Assembly (NCBI GenBank): GCA_963576475.1
Contig: OY754982.1
Coordinates: 438,501-502,500 of the forward strand
DNA length: 64,000 nucleotides
Reading direction: 5' to 3'
Source: Molanna angustata
Taxonomy: Eukaryota > Arthropoda > Insecta > Trichoptera > Molannidae
Shown here: piece by piece, positions 24,491 to 36,376 of the stretch
How positions within the stretch are numbered: position 1 is the stretch's first letter
Layout: each line of letters opens with the position of its first letter
Notes under the pieces: generated by a model
The model's database searches: none
Seen by the model: the letters and a program-made list of their open reading frames with translations, nothing else
Told to the model about the DNA's origin: nothing
Program-made: the position numbers and the translations under genes

Positions 24491-25240
24491 ATTATGTTCT
24501 CTTTACTTGTTACTAGAATTAATTGCCTACCAAAGAATTTTATTATATTTTTATTATTCGCAATGAAAAATTCGAAGAAGTTGGAAAGACAGCTGGACCT
24601 CCTCCTTAGGACCTCCTCAGGATACAAACTGGTCAAATGACCTCATACTCAATGAAAAAGAAGAAGAAGAAGCAATAAAAAAAACTTGTGTGGTCCACGA
24701 TCCATAAGAAAATGTGATTTATCGAACTTCTCTGCCAAATTTTGTCGAGTAGATAAAGTAATCAAATGTTTCAGTTTTGAACACTTTTTGGAATTTGCAC
24801 CAAGTGAGATTAACATTTTCAATTTTATTAAAAAGGTTTATTGCTAAGTAAGTCCGTCCGAAAGGAATAATTATCCGTTTGCCAAACGGAGGCTATTCAA
24901 AAGTTGGGTAGTAAATTATGCGATAGTTCATGCGAAACTTTCTTGATCACTCCAACTTTATTCGGTTGTGTTTTTGTAATATTATTATTATTATTTTGCT
25001 TTGCTTTGTCACGAATCTTGATGTTGTGTTGGTATACCTTTCCTAGTAAACTTTTAACCCATTTACCTTTTTTGCGATTGATCTGTGATTTTTACTTGAT
25101 CTTTAACATTTTTTTTTGCACAATTTACAATGGAATTTACCTCGAATGTTTTTATTTTGCCAATTTAGACGGCATTGTTATTTAAGAACTGGATTTCGTC
25201 AAATTTTAATGTTTGGTTTGTTCCCCAGAGATTTATTTGC
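24491..25240. other. No gene recognised
   Basis: Includes a GAA-rich patch at 24655-24675. No supported gene. Confidence 0.45.
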
Positions 25241-25242
25241 TT

Positions 25243-25425
25243 TGAAAGGGCAAGCTGGAAGGCCAAAGCTTCGGTGGATGGATGGAGATGCGAAGGATGC
25301 TCATAGCATAGGTGTTGAGAACTGGTGTGGCGCTGCGTTATACCGTAATTCATGGATGCGAATTCTACGAGAAGCCGAGACTCGACCCGTGTTGTAGAGC
25401 CACGGGTGATGATGATAGGACAAAG
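25243..25425 (+). mobile_element. Non-LTR retrotransposon C-terminal fragment
   Basis: The plus strand reads LKGQAGRPKLRWMDGDAKDA, HSIGVENWCGAALYRNSWMR and ILREAETRPVL then a stop, with the GRP.LRW motif and terminal R..E...RPGL-type end of insect non-LTR ORFs. Heavily 5'-truncated. Confidence 0.72.
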
Positions 25426-25439
25426 GATAAACGTGAATA

Positions 25440-25830
25440 TTTTAAACAGACAGACGTTCTTGCTCTTTGGTTTAAAATGTTGGGGTTCTAGAAAACAGGA
25501 AGAGCAGAAACTCCACGTCATCGAAATGAAAATTTTGAGGTGGGTCGGCCGTGTGACGATGTTGGACAAAGTCAGAAACGAATACATCCGAGGCAGCTTT
25601 AAGGTGGCCACCCTAGCCGAAAAGTTGAGGTGGTTTTTTTATTGCGGTGTTTTGGGCGTATATGCAGAAGAGATGACTCCCACATTGTTAATAGAAACCG
25701 AGAAGCGACGCCCAGGACTACCGCCAGCAACATGGATGTCCACGGTTCACTACGACATGAAGACGCGGCGTGTGATGCAGAGTGAAACACTAGAGAAGGC
25801 AACCTGGAAATAATAGGGATAAGGCGAAGG
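25440..25830 (+). mobile_element. RTE-like LINE fragment (reverse transcriptase thumb region)
   Basis: The frame carries CWGSRKQEEQKLHVIEMKIL, RWVGRVTMLDKVRNEYIRGS and FKVATLAEKLR, the conserved block following the RT core in RTE-like LINEs. Further downstream are KRRPGLPPATWMSTVHYDM and an ETLEKATWK stop. The same block occurs on the minus strand at 62505-62783. The 153-residue ORF starts inside the preceding LINE fragment, so its start is not meaningful. Confidence 0.8.
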
Positions 25831-26750
25831 AAAAGATGAGACAGACGAATTGACAACAAATGTTCATGGTGCTTTCTCGAGGTGACATCAGTGATATATT
25901 TTTTCACAGTGTAAAAAAGTTGATGCTTAGAGTAAAAAGTATTATTTTTTTAATGAAATATCATATTAGGTCCTTTTAGAGAGTCATCTGGATTTCATTT
26001 TTCATCATTTGTATACAATTTCCAAAAGTAATATCTATTCAGGGACTCGATAAATAGCATGATTCGAGAAAGTTTCGCAATGGGATATAGTAGTGACGCC
26101 AATAGTTCATTAAACTCATAACAATTGAAATGTGATCGACGTTTATCAGTGCGTTTAATCTTTGTATTTTATTTTTAATTTTGCCTATTTGCATCTTTGT
26201 AGTTGATGTTTCATTCAAAATTGTGAAAAAGTCTGTGGAAATCTTTTTTGTTCGTATATGAAATTGGTGTAATTTACAAATGATTATTGGAAACCCTTCT
26301 GATATATGTATTTGAGTGAACACAATACCAATCATCTCACATTTCCACAGTTACCCTATTTATGGGTTGGCTTCACTATTTGTGAGTAAAATCGAACCCT
26401 CGTATATTTTATCGGCATTAAAGGGTTGAAATGACAGAGTATTCCAAGTTTGTCCAGGAAAAGTTTATAGCTTTCTAGGAGATCTCTCTCAGACCACTTT
26501 CCTTCTTTACTTTGTACCAAATACACATTTCTTCCTCCGCAACGCCAACATTGAAAAACCACTTCGGCAAAGTAAACCTTAAATATGGGACGAAATTCAT
26601 GGAAAAAGCAAAACTCATTTTAGGGGTCATTTATCACAAAATGTGGAAATTCAACGATCTATACATATATGTATCTACATTCTATATATACTCGATCTTT
26701 GTTGAATATTGAAACAGTTTCATACAAACATTGCTTTTAGGAAGAAAAAA
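25831..26750. other. No gene recognised
   Basis: Minus-strand ORFs of 98 and 68 residues (26039-26335, 26356-26562) lie here and could belong to one decayed coding unit, but no family was recognised. Confidence 0.35.
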
Positions 26751-26755
26751 CATTG

Positions 26756-26830
26756 TCCGCCTTCGTGGCTCAGTTGGTTAGGTATCTGACTGCTGATCCA
26801 AAGGTCCCGGGTTCGATTCGCAACGAAATG
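26756..26830 (+). repeat. tRNA-derived SINE (family B), head only
   Basis: Box A TGGCTCAGTTGG (26766-26777) and box B GGTTCGATTCG (26810-26820) with the family word GACTGCTGATCC between them. The anticodon stem does not pair, so this is not a functional tRNA gene. The body is missing after box B. Confidence 0.75.
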
Positions 26831-27295
26831 AAATAATTGATATTTGATCAATAACATAGACATTTTTAAAAATTCGGAGTTATTTTTGCGGCAATTTTAT
26901 TACAGTTGCCATCGGTCTATATGAAGAATCGGTTGCTTCTTTAACAAAAACGAAGAATCCGTTGCTTCTTTAATTCTTCATAAGGTGAATATTATTATAT
27001 GAAATGGGATCATGGAATATCATCGTTAAATGGGTATGAGAAAGTTGAAATTTATAATACATACCGTCAATTAGTTCCTATCGAGAATCAAACGTCGCAC
27101 AATCGTATTTTGCCATCCCATCTCTTAAACTACTTCTTATATTCTCGTATTTTATTTTTTATGCATTTACCGTATCTTAAGATTAAGTATCTTATTCTAA
27201 ATGTGATAATGCAAGCTTTTCCGTTGTTCAATTTTGACTCTCGCACCTTTTATATTTAAGAGGTATGACAATTTGATACAAAATATAGCATCTTC
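26831..27295. other. No gene recognised; small direct duplication
   Basis: GAAGAATC(G/C)GTTGCTTCTTTAA occurs at 26921 and again at 26951, about 30 bp apart. Otherwise nothing identified. Confidence 0.45.
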
Positions 27296-27530
27296 TTCTT
27301 TCTCCTAAACTTCATTACCGAGGATTGCGGCCAAACTCAATCACCTGCCGAATGATCCGCCTCCGTGTAGGGTCGATGAACGACCTCTGGATCTTCAATA
27401 TCCTCCCATTTCAATGAGCTTCTCACGGTTATTGGGGGCCCTTCTGGAAATATGTCCAAATTACTGAAGGATGCATTGTAGGCAGGTTGACGACAGGCGA
27501 TCTGCATTAAGATTAAAGAAAAAGAGACCA
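27296..27530 (-). other. Coding-like fragment, unidentified, probably transposon-derived
   Basis: Composition and the minus-strand frame containing RRIIRQVIEFGRNPR suggest a decayed transposon 3' coding end, but no motif is specific enough to name a family. Confidence 0.3.
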
Positions 27531-27639
27531 TATGATCACAGAAATAAATGTGTAGGTTCTCAGAAATTCCCACAAAACAATTCCTTTTATTTGAGGTAAT
27601 GCGTCAAATTATAATAATAACCAAAGTTCTTTTTAAACA

Positions 27640-27960
27640 TCTAATTCAACTAAGCTTAGTCGTATTTGACGATCATTGATGCTTTCTATACGAAATTGAT
27701 TATTAGTTGAGATTCGAAGATGACAATTATTATTTTGACTCGTAGTTGACGTTCATGAATAGTGAGACAATCATCAATAGTTAAGCTTTCATCTTAACAT
27801 TCATTTCTACTTAATTCTAAATTTAGACGACAACCAATAGTCAAGAATCGAAGATGACAATCATTGATTGAGACTTTTTTTAGCTTAGACTTTAAATTGC
27901 CGATCATCAATCGTTGAGACTCGTAGGTGATGATCATTAATCAAAGTTAGGTGCATATTA
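27640..27960. repeat. Degenerate short tandem repeat
   Basis: About eight diverged copies of a unit of roughly 37 bp built on GACGATCATCAATAGTTGAG plus ACTCGTAG/ATTCGAAGAT. Substitutions and indels are frequent, so it is old. Confidence 0.65.
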
Positions 27961-28079
27961 AATATGCGACTGACATTTGCAAATAGTTTAACCTAATTTG
28001 AAGTACAAAAGGAGAATGTTTCGACGTAGATATAATAAATTCGGAAAGATTCAAATCAAAGTGTTTGAAAATTGAAATA

Positions 28080-28460
28080 ACCACACGGGACTAAGAAACG
28101 AGCCAGCTGTTACTCAAATGCTGATCGCCCGGCTTTTTACGGAGCAAAGAAAAATGGTCCTTATGAAATTATTGTATTTCAACGAAACACCAATTCCGAT
28201 CCACAAATCGAACAAGTCGATTGTTTTCAACTAGTTTTTCCGCGTGTGTTTGGTTTTGTGCTGCTGACCGACATCCCGACCGTCGGTAAAAGTTGTACGG
28301 GTCTCGGAATCCCCTGGAGACCTTTCGGCCCTTCCCGCCACGGACCCTGAATACCAAATCGGTCCCCGGACTAACCTTTTATCGCCAATTCTTCTCCGAC
28401 GTCTCCTGTCAGAGTACGTCTTACCTTAAATCGTACCTTAGCTATTTCTGCGTCCTGCGG
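28080..28460. other. GC-richer island, no gene recognised
   Basis: Contains CTGACCGACATCCCGACCGT and CCTTCCCGCCACGGACCC. A 62-residue minus-strand frame (28169-28357) is open but unrecognised. Confidence 0.3.
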
Positions 28461-28739
28461 TCATAAACTACCAACATTGGTTATGAATGCCCCTCTTTTC
28501 ACAATAAAATACCCCTTTTCCAAATATTTTATTGCAACAAAAAATATATATTTATTTTTTTGAAATTTTTCCTAATCTTTATTTTTTAAATTATGTAATT
28601 TTAGAGCGACTTATTGCTTCTGCAAAAGACTCTCAGAAGGTTGGTAGTACCAAATTGTTTGGTGTACGGTTCTCGTTGCATATGCTCAGGGACAATAGTA
28701 AGTATGTATGTATGTATGTATGAATCCGTAGGCTGGGTT

Positions 28740-28910
28740 GTTTCAACAAAAGTATCAGTAATAGTATAGTTAAAATACTTTTATTTCATAAAATTGTTCA
28801 AAAATTCGTCGTTCAATGGTATTAGGTTTCAATGAAACAACCAAAAGTTTTGAAGAATTTTATGAAATCAAAGTATTTTAACTATACCTACTATTACTTT
28901 AATCTTTGTT
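28740..28910. mobile_element. Fold-back (MITE-like) hairpin, ~165 bp
   Basis: The left arm carries GTAATAGTATAGTTAAAATA, CTTTTATTTCATAAAATT and GTTCAAAA; the right arm has the inverse AATTTTATGAAATCAAAG and TATTTTAACTATACC. Arms are about 60 bases with a few mismatches. No TSD could be defined. Confidence 0.72.
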
Positions 28911-29600
28911 CGAGAAACACTGCTTTATTGTATTGTGACAGGTTCTTTCGAAGTTTATGATTACACGGGAGAAGCTTCTCAGGTATACTCAAAAATAGCT
29001 TCTCTATATTCTTCACACCATAAATAAATTTTCTTCTTAACCCTTCTATCTTCCACTTGATGACAAGGGAACATGTTTTATCAATCAAAATGAGAATAAA
29101 TAATGAGTCGAACCCATACCTGTACAGTTTTTCAGTGAAATTTTATTGCAGTTTCAATGTTTTTTAACTTTTGTAGCAGAATGTCATTTGAGAAAAAAAT
29201 TAAGGAGAAAAAATCGTGCACAAAAGCGCGAAAATCATGAATTAATTCTATTATTATTGGTACTACAGTATGGTATATGATATAATTTTGAGTGTCTGTG
29301 TGTCCTACCTGGCACATGAAATTGTATGTTACTTATTATTTGGGAAGCATCAAAACAGTTATTAGGTACCCATTTTGTTTAGAAGTGATAAGTTATTCTG
29401 GGTTCTTTGGTTCTCGAGAAAAGCCATGAAATTTTCTTGAATCTGTGTAGTTTAGAAAATGATGGTGTGATTTGTAGTCAAGTTTGATCGTTCTAAGGTA
29501 CTTTTTTTGTAGTCTTTCTATTCTGTTTATATATAGATATTTTACACATTATATCTTTGCGTATTTTATAAATAGATACTTTGTACATTATATCTTTACG
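28911..29600. other. No gene recognised
   Basis: AT-rich. ATA.TTTTACACATTATATCTTT-type sequence repeats at about 29530 and 29575. No gene. Confidence 0.45.
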
Positions 29601-30130
29601 ATTGTTCAATGTTTGAACATTTGTGCGGGAAACATCTGTGGAACGTACTGAACTACTTTTTATTCATCTAACCCACTGCTCCCTCGAGATACGTCCTTCA
29701 CCGTTCGGCATCGTTCGGACACAGCCGATGATTGCCGAAGAGCTTCCCACCTGGCGTTACATAATCTCCCATGAGCAGGTAATCCGGGGTAATGGCGGCG
29801 AGTGAAAATTTTACGCGGCGATAATAAATAATTTTACCCGTAAAGTCATCTCTCCCGCCGTAGCCAGCGACACTCTTAAACTCTCTCACAAGCACCCAAT
29901 AAACATTTATTTACACTCTCACACGCTCCGTCCAACACTCACTCACAAGCACACGCACCTCACTCCGCACATTCCGCACGATTTGCCATTTATGTCCCGC
30001 GTTTATCTTTTGTTTTTATTAACAGACATCGCACGTTCTGCACTCCTCTACTCTACTTTACCTGACGACGGACACAAATACTTTTTCTTACTCTTTGACT
30101 TGTGCCTCTGAAGGAAAACTGTTGCAGTCG
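29601..30130. other. GC-richer unique-looking DNA
   Basis: Higher G+C than flanks and free of recognised repeats, with CTCACAAGCACACGC-type C/A-rich words. Could be regulatory or an unrecognised exon; no frame or splice pattern was persuasive. Confidence 0.3.
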
Positions 30131-30734
30131 ATTTTCATTCTAAAAAAAGACTTATCATTGTATTTTTTTCTATTATGCATTGCATTACAGATGTATTGCA
30201 TTATGTGAATGTATGAACCTCGTTGGAAGAAATCGGCGCTTCTGGCTCCTAAACGTAAGTGAAAAATGAAATGAAATGATATGAGAAATGTGGGGGAGCT
30301 TTTGCACTGCTCAAGGCCTAGACAATTCTCTCAAGAGATCGTCAACGTCAAAGGAACTTGACCAGCTGGGCAAGTCCCGTTTCATGGTAACAAATATCGT
30401 GGTGGTAATCTACGTCATAAATCTATGTACTTACCAAGAGTAAAGCAGGGTTTTCATTCCGACGTTTGACCGGACAATATATGTATATGTATACCAGATT
30501 ACAAAGTATGACAAAAATTATATATGTATATACATCAACAAAAGAATGAAAGCGAGAAACAAAAAAAGATACAATACACTATGATAAAGATAATTAAAAA
30601 CAAAAATGAACAAATCATACCAAAATAAAAGTATCCGGAAAGGACAAGGAGAAGAAATCTGGATCAGGTGTTTAGAGATAAATATTCCTTCTTTAGTTTT
30701 TTTCGAAAAAATACAAAGTACTAATTAATAAATT

Positions 30735-31330
30735 TGAATGATTTTTATAGCGCTTTTGTGATGACCTCACCTCAAGAGCGCGCTTTGAATATATAATTAA
30801 TACTTCCTTGCACCCTGCGCAAGTGGCGAGTTTATTGCCCTATAACAATTTCTTCCAACTGACCAGTGTTTCCAGCCCAGAGACACAATATTTGCGTGAG
30901 AAATGAATTTAAATAAATTTCTCCTCTGCTGGGAATCGAACCCAGGTCGCCCACACAGAAACTGAAAGGATTACCAACTGTGCCACGGCGGTCGTCAATA
31001 TACTCGTATATTACAGGTTTTTGTAAGAATCGCGGAAGAAGTGAGTTTTCTGGTGTTTCCTGAATAGTGCTAAGTTGTCGATTCGCCTTAGTTTAGGTGG
31101 TAGTTTTTTCCACGAGGCTGGTTCAGCCACAGCAAAGTGTGTTATACGACATAATATCCGGACTTAGGGTCTTGCTGATCGTACTTCGTACGAGCTGAGA
31201 AATTCTGTGTTATGGATAGAGCTAGGTAGTGTTGTACGTTCAGCAGATCGGAGTGAACGTCCATGATTGATTGGATAAATAAGGTACTGTGGCAGGTTCG
31301 GATTAGAGAGAATATTGTACAATAGTGACA
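30735..31330 (-). mobile_element. L2-type LINE 3' end, interrupted by a SINE
   Basis: The minus strand encodes PASWKKLPPKLRRIDNLALF then RKHQKTHFFRDSYKNL, closely matching the C-terminus of the LINE at 53985-54545. The 3' UTR at 30740-30770 has the GCGCTCTTGAGGTGAGG / AGCGCTATAAAAA end of that family. A family A SINE splits the copy at 30787-30998. Confidence 0.8.
30787..30998 (-). repeat. tRNA-derived SINE (family A), near full length
   Basis: On the minus strand: box A TGGCACAGTTGG (30985-30974), box B GGGTTCGATTCCCAGC, body, and a tail with GAAATTGTTATAGGGCAATA and AACTCGCCACTTGCGCAGGG. Flanking AATATAT and AATATAC may be the target duplication in the host LINE. Confidence 0.85.
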
Positions 31331-32475
31331 GAATGTGTATATATATAAATCATCTGATATTTTTGTGGATATAAGTATATCAATTGATATTTTATTGTCT
31401 TCTGAACTAGAAATTTAGCAGACTGACAACACTTTTTCTTTTAACTACACGAAACTACGAAAAAAACCACAATTTAGATTATTTTCCGAAATGACATACT
31501 TACTTATTTACCTTGTATAATAAAAATTGGGGATTTCCTTGATCTCCTAAAGTTAATAATTTTCACTTTCATCTAAAAAATACTCCATTTTGTGCTACTT
31601 TTTATGACGTAAATAAACATCAAATAATCTAGCTTAAAATTTATCAAAATTAACCAAATTTAAATAACTAACCGTTCCCTCCTCAGGCAGAATTTCAACT
31701 AAACAAACCGGTCCGAAACCGGTCGCAAATTTAATTCTCACGTGGTGTAAACAAAGATAAAAAATTTAGTTATTTTTTTGTTAAAATGTACCACAAAGAT
31801 AAAAATACGATATTTGATAACAAAATTTATTATTTTACTTTACCATTTTGACAGTTTTTAAACTACATAATTATTTTGATATTATTAACTATAGATTTTT
31901 CCTAACCCTGAACCTGAACATATAAAAGAATATAAAATTCTGAATTTTAACATGTTTTCACATCCTTGTTTTTTTCATATATTATAATATATTATGTCCG
32001 TGTATGTTTATGTCAGTCTCAACCGTTTTCTGTGGAATATTTTCTAAAAAACGGTAAATCTACAAAATGTAAAACAATAATTTAGGTCATGTCTTCGCAG
32101 TCATCCATTTAAAATGATATTGCTGTGTAAATCTGACAAAAAAACATACCAGTGGAATATTATATGTAATATTCTGAGAGAGTGCGAGCACTATTTTTAT
32201 ATTTTATATCGTCTATCGTCAAAACCAGATGCCAGTGAATAAATTTCCGACTCTCATTCGAATTATTTGCCAAATCTTCACTCTAAATTTCGTGCATGGG
32301 TGTGAGGGGCGGGAAATTACAAAAAAATAGGAGAATTTCGCCAATTCGTGGAAGATTCCGTGGACTAACAAACCCGAATATGCTTGTCTAAATTTCCATA
32401 ATTAAAGTTAGAAAAGACGATTTATTAAACAAGTTTAGATTTCTCAGACACAACATTTGATGTCAATTTTTTTAA
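31331..32475. other. No gene recognised
   Basis: AT-rich. GGTCCGAAACCGGTCGCAAA at about 31711 resembles repeat Q but the rest does not match. Nothing else identified. Confidence 0.45.
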
Positions 32476-32477
32476 CA

Positions 32478-32530
32478 TCTCAATAGATACGAAGATGGAA
32501 TATTATAGGAGAACCAGGAACTCAACGTAT
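32478..32530 (+). repeat. Fragment of element X
   Basis: TCTCAATAGATACGAAGATG then GGAGAACCAGGAACTCAA match the start of element X at 5807 and the inverse of 16340-16375. Confidence 0.65.
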
Positions 32531-32534
32531 ATAT

Positions 32535-32695
32535 ATGCAACATTAAAAATGTTTTAGACTTTCTTTATTATTGAAAACCAAAATACGTTATAAAAACAAT
32601 ATCTATAAGAAAAAATACAAATAAAATAAAAATATTATTGATATAAACCACTTCACTAGGCTGAGCCTGTTCTGAGGAGGCAGATAATTACTTGC
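32535..32695 (-). repeat. Retroposon 3' end, family W
   Basis: ACCACTTCACTAGGCTGAGC followed by CTGTTCTGAGGAGG resembles the CCCCTCACTAGGCATAGCCT and GTGCTAAGGTGAG block at 42868-42895. The left part is AT-rich. No coding region. Confidence 0.45.
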
Positions 32696-32759
32696 ATTAC
32701 ATATATATCAAAGAAAAAAACCTTTTTAAATTTTCCATTTTTTTCTTAAATATTAGGTA

Positions 32760-32997
32760 TATCTATACATACATACCATCACGCCATGTCCCTCACGGGA
32801 TAGGCAGAGAGAACCGAACGCCACATTTTTCTATCTTGACACACATTCATCGCCTCATCAACATTCATACATCGTCTTATACATGTTCGTCTGTTGTTCA
32901 CGCTGCATATACATTTCCATCTTTCAGAATTTCGTTTACATGGTCGTTCCATCCTTTTCTTGGGCGCCCCCGACCTCTTATTCCTTATCTATTATAA
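32760..32997 (-). mobile_element. RTE-like LINE 3' end
   Basis: Minus strand: GRGRPRKGWNDHVNEILKDG, then CMRR..N..EAMN...-type sequence and a 3' end reading GAGGGACATGGCGTGATGGT followed by an (ATGT)n tail. Same family as 44606, 51410, 56505 and 59636. Confidence 0.8.
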
Positions 32998-33039
32998 AAT
33001 AAAATAAAACTATTGTTACTTGATCATGTTTCCGCAGTA

Positions 33040-33245
33040 TATTATTTATTTATTTATTTATTGATTCACGACTCAAAGCCCTTTACAAAACAAAATATTA
33101 CATGACTTAACAAATAACTTAACCAAAGAAATACAATTTATAAACATTCATAAAATCTAGACAAGTCAACGGTAGCAGAGGGTAAACACGAAAGTACATA
33201 CATTAAAAACCAAAGAATAAATAAATAAAAAATACTTATGATATT
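33040..33245 (-). repeat. T-rich-ended insert, probable retroposon tail
   Basis: Begins TATTTATTTATTTATTGATT on plus, as expected for a minus-oriented poly(A)-like tail; no domain visible. Confidence 0.35.
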
Positions 33246-34170
33246 ACTGTATAATATAAAAATGAATGGTGTGAATAACTACCTACATACTTAGCCACAC
33301 TGAATCAGAGAGAGAAAAATCAAATGTACAAAAATATAAAAAAATGTATAACTATATAAAATTTTTCCCTTTTTAATCTATCTATCTATTGTTTACTTAA
33401 GTTTCAAATGTTTCATCTGCCGTGTGTCCTTTATTTTTTTTTAATCGTATTAAATTCTTTTGAAGCTAAGTATGTAGTGGTAATGTCTCTAATGTCCGAA
33501 TGTCGTCTTTGTCTATGGAGTCATGAGTCGGTGCAGCTGTGTGTTGCGGTGCAACATGATTAATTTTGTCTTTATAAACATTTATAGAAATACTTTATAT
33601 ATTTTTGTGTTATGTTGAAAACTGAAAAATCATTAAACAATTGAACTGTCGGATATGTGAATGCTTTTTTTATTATGACCTTAATTAAAGCTTTTTTGGT
33701 CATGTGTAATAACTGATTGAGTTATCCCATAATATATTGATCGTGTAAGATTTATTTTTGACTGTACATAAATCAAATGAAAATTCAATCGAATGAACGA
33801 AAATTCAAAGTAATTTTGAAGCATGTACAGTTTTTGTATATTCTTCAACAACATATGACATAAATTCTATAGCGACATGTTCTTCGAGATGTATTTAGGT
33901 CACACTTGATCTTTTTTCAGTTTCCATTGTGTTGTTGAACGTTCGTATCTCCATAAGATCCACCCTCTCATATATGTACCTACCAGCAGTAAACATGTGT
34001 CATCAATCAAGTGCAACCACTTCTTTATCATAGGCAAACTTCTCCACATCTCTCCACACCTTCAACTTAATATTTGTAATGGTACGTACCTATCTTGAAA
34101 TTTCCTACGTGCAATAGAACTCTATGTAACACCAATGCATCTATGTATGCTGAATATAATTTACATAATA
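33246..34170. other. No gene recognised
   Basis: AT-rich DNA without identified features. Confidence 0.45.
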
Positions 34171-34174
34171 TCTA

Positions 34175-34421
34175 CACGGAAAAAAAATTTCAAAAAATTT
34201 CTTCAGTCAAGAATATTTTTTCATATATAACGAAAAAAATATTCTCTCAAATTAAGATTTTTTTGTTTTGTCTCAAAACAGTATTTTCTTAATTCAAATA
34301 AATTTGTTTGAATTAAGAAAATATTGTTTTGAGATAAAACAAAAAATCTTAATTTGAGAGAATATTATTTTCGTTATATATGAAAAAATATTCTTGACTG
34401 AAGAAAACTGTTTTTTCTGTG
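34175..34421. mobile_element. Fold-back MITE, 247 bp, flanked by TA
   Basis: Almost the entire element is one inverted repeat. CTTCAGTCAAGAATATTTTT, ATATATAACGAAAA and TTCTCTCAAATTAAGATTTT are mirrored on the right, with the turn near 34298. Termini are CACGGAAAAAA and, inverted, CACAGAAAAAAC. A TA dinucleotide flanks each end (34173-34174, 34422-34423), consistent with a Tc1/mariner-type non-autonomous element. No coding capacity. Confidence 0.85.
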
Positions 34422-34589
34422 TACCATTTGCAATTACTTTTACTTTATATCTCCTTAATTTCGAAATACTACAGCTATTAATATGATTAAATGAAATGAA
34501 GTTTTTATAGCGCCAATTGCATCTTACAGAAATATTTAATTACACCAATACATTCATTACATTATTTTATATTTATTTATTATTATTCA

Positions 34590-35175
34590 GTCTCTTCGCG
34601 AAGTAACCGCGGAGTAACAACGGAGGAGTTCTCAAGTTGCTTATTGCATTTCATGACTATTGTATTTGTGTTGATTATTGTAGTTTTTGTATGTTGCTGA
34701 TAACATATGGGGGTAACTTTAGTATGTCTATATTTTTTGGAGTGTTTTTGGTATGGTGCCTGTAGATGATAATACTATCAGGACAATTGTTACTTTTTCT
34801 TGTTTCCATTGTGATTTTATTTGTTCTGCTAACGGTATGTATTTGTCAGTCAATTGTGTTTGGTATTGATATTTCTATTAGATATGTGTTTATGTATTTT
34901 GTCAATTAAGAGTAATGTCTGGGCGGTTGTGCAAGTTTATTCTGTTGGTAATTATGTCTCTATTCCAGTTTAATTTGTAGTTGTCGTTTTCTGTTATTGC
35001 TGGCGGTGTGTATTGATATCATATGTGGTGTGTTTCGATGAGTTTGTGTTAGTGGGCTAGTTCCAAAAATATATTGTGTTTGCAGATGTTATCGTGTCTA
35101 ATGATGCTAGAATTGGGCAGCCACCTGTTATGTGTTCTATTGTTTCTTTTTGTGATTTGGATTTTCTATATGCCT
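34590..35175 (-). mobile_element. R4/Dong-like non-LTR retrotransposon C-terminus, decayed
   Basis: Across frame breaks the minus strand reads ITGGCPILASLDTITSAN, then ITENDNYKLNWNRDIITNRI and NLHNRPDITL, then LIDKIHKHISNRN and finally QWKQEKVTIVLIVLSSTGTI followed by PKTLQK. The RPDI...LID pattern is that of the restriction-like endonuclease region found C-terminal to the RT in site-selective LINEs. Several stops and shifts make it inactive. Confidence 0.7.
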
Positions 35176-35199
35176 ATTTATTATTATTATTATTATTCA

Positions 35200-35320
35200 T
35201 CCCATCACGGCATATTCCACAATGTGGGGTAACCAGTGAAGTGTTTGTGCAGGTGTGCATTATGTTAAAAAATGAATGTGTGTGGAGATACACAAATCAG
35301 TCTCTCACCAATTAATTTTA
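35200..35320 (+). repeat. Dispersed repeat family Y, 5' part
   Basis: CATCACGGCATATTCCACAA then TGTGGGGTAACCAGTG matches the start of the copies at 22856 and 4435. Confidence 0.55.
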
Positions 35321-36230
35321 ATCATCCAATAATTTTCAAATATTATTTTGTTTCTTTTATTTTTATTTTGTATTATTAGTTTTTGTAAAATAACTTTTAT
35401 ATATGTATTAATTTTTTGATTTTCATTATTTATTTATTTTTTCTTCATGGTTTTTTTGTATTTTATTTAATTTTATTGATGTTTGGAAAACAAATAGCGT
35501 ATGCATAGTTTATGGTAAGAACAATAAAATTATGTAAGTATTAAGTAAAGAACATAAGGAGAGTATAAATCAATAATGAAGAAATGTATACAATATTATG
35601 ATGTAGGAGATAGTTGGAATGGATAAGTTTTGGTATGATCATGTATGTGTATTTATTGTGTTTGATTATTTTTTATATGATTTGATATATTTTTGATTTG
35701 GTTTGTATTTATCATGTTTTATTATGTATGTGTAAAAGGTTACTAAGCCGTAAACTATAAGAAGTTAATAATCACTGTACTAAAGATGCATGAACTGCTA
35801 CTTAACTACTGGTACCTACTGCCACTAAGTAAACTGATATATTAGTTAGAAGAGACACCTCTGGTATGTATGCATCGTGAATTTAATATTCCCTTATCCA
35901 GAAATTTAATCCAATCGTGAATAACATTCCGTACGAATAGTGTTCTCTAACAATTATTCTAATTCAATAACAGGATAATCTGAAACAGCACACAGGAAGG
36001 AGTATAGAGAATAGTGCAAGGATGTAGCAAAACATGTAGAAAGTAAGGTATGGTGTAGAATAGGTGGGAATGGACTTAGCACAGGTTAAGCAAATAATCC
36101 GATTAGATGTGGGGATTGAAGTTTACCTCGTGATATAGGGTGGCAACTTGTGAATGCCGTGGTTTTACTAGATACGTACCTAGTACAGGCCACTTCATAT
36201 AGTCAAATCAAATAATAATAATAACAATAA
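35321..36230. other. No gene recognised
   Basis: AT-rich; nothing identified. Confidence 0.45.
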
Positions 36231-36234
36231 AAAT

Positions 36235-36360
36235 AATTTATGAAGCGCCGTTTAGTGATACAAGATCACTCCATGGGCGCTATAGCTTATTTATTGGCTC
36301 ACAGAAACATATCAGTCTTAATAAGTCTACCGAAGGTGCCAATGCTCAAGAGAATTTATT
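36235..36360 (-). mobile_element. CR1/L2-type LINE 3' end
   Basis: AAGCGCCGTTTAGTGATACA and CACTCCATGGGCGCTATAGC reproduce the 3' hairpin of the family at 2930 and 21062. Only the tail and a few codons remain. Confidence 0.7.
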
Positions 36361-36376
36361 TCTCTGAACATATAAA

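Noticed and set aside
26756..26830. Functional tRNA gene
   Set aside because: A and B boxes are present but the anticodon stem mispairs, box B is altered and related copies with bodies and tails show it is a SINE head.
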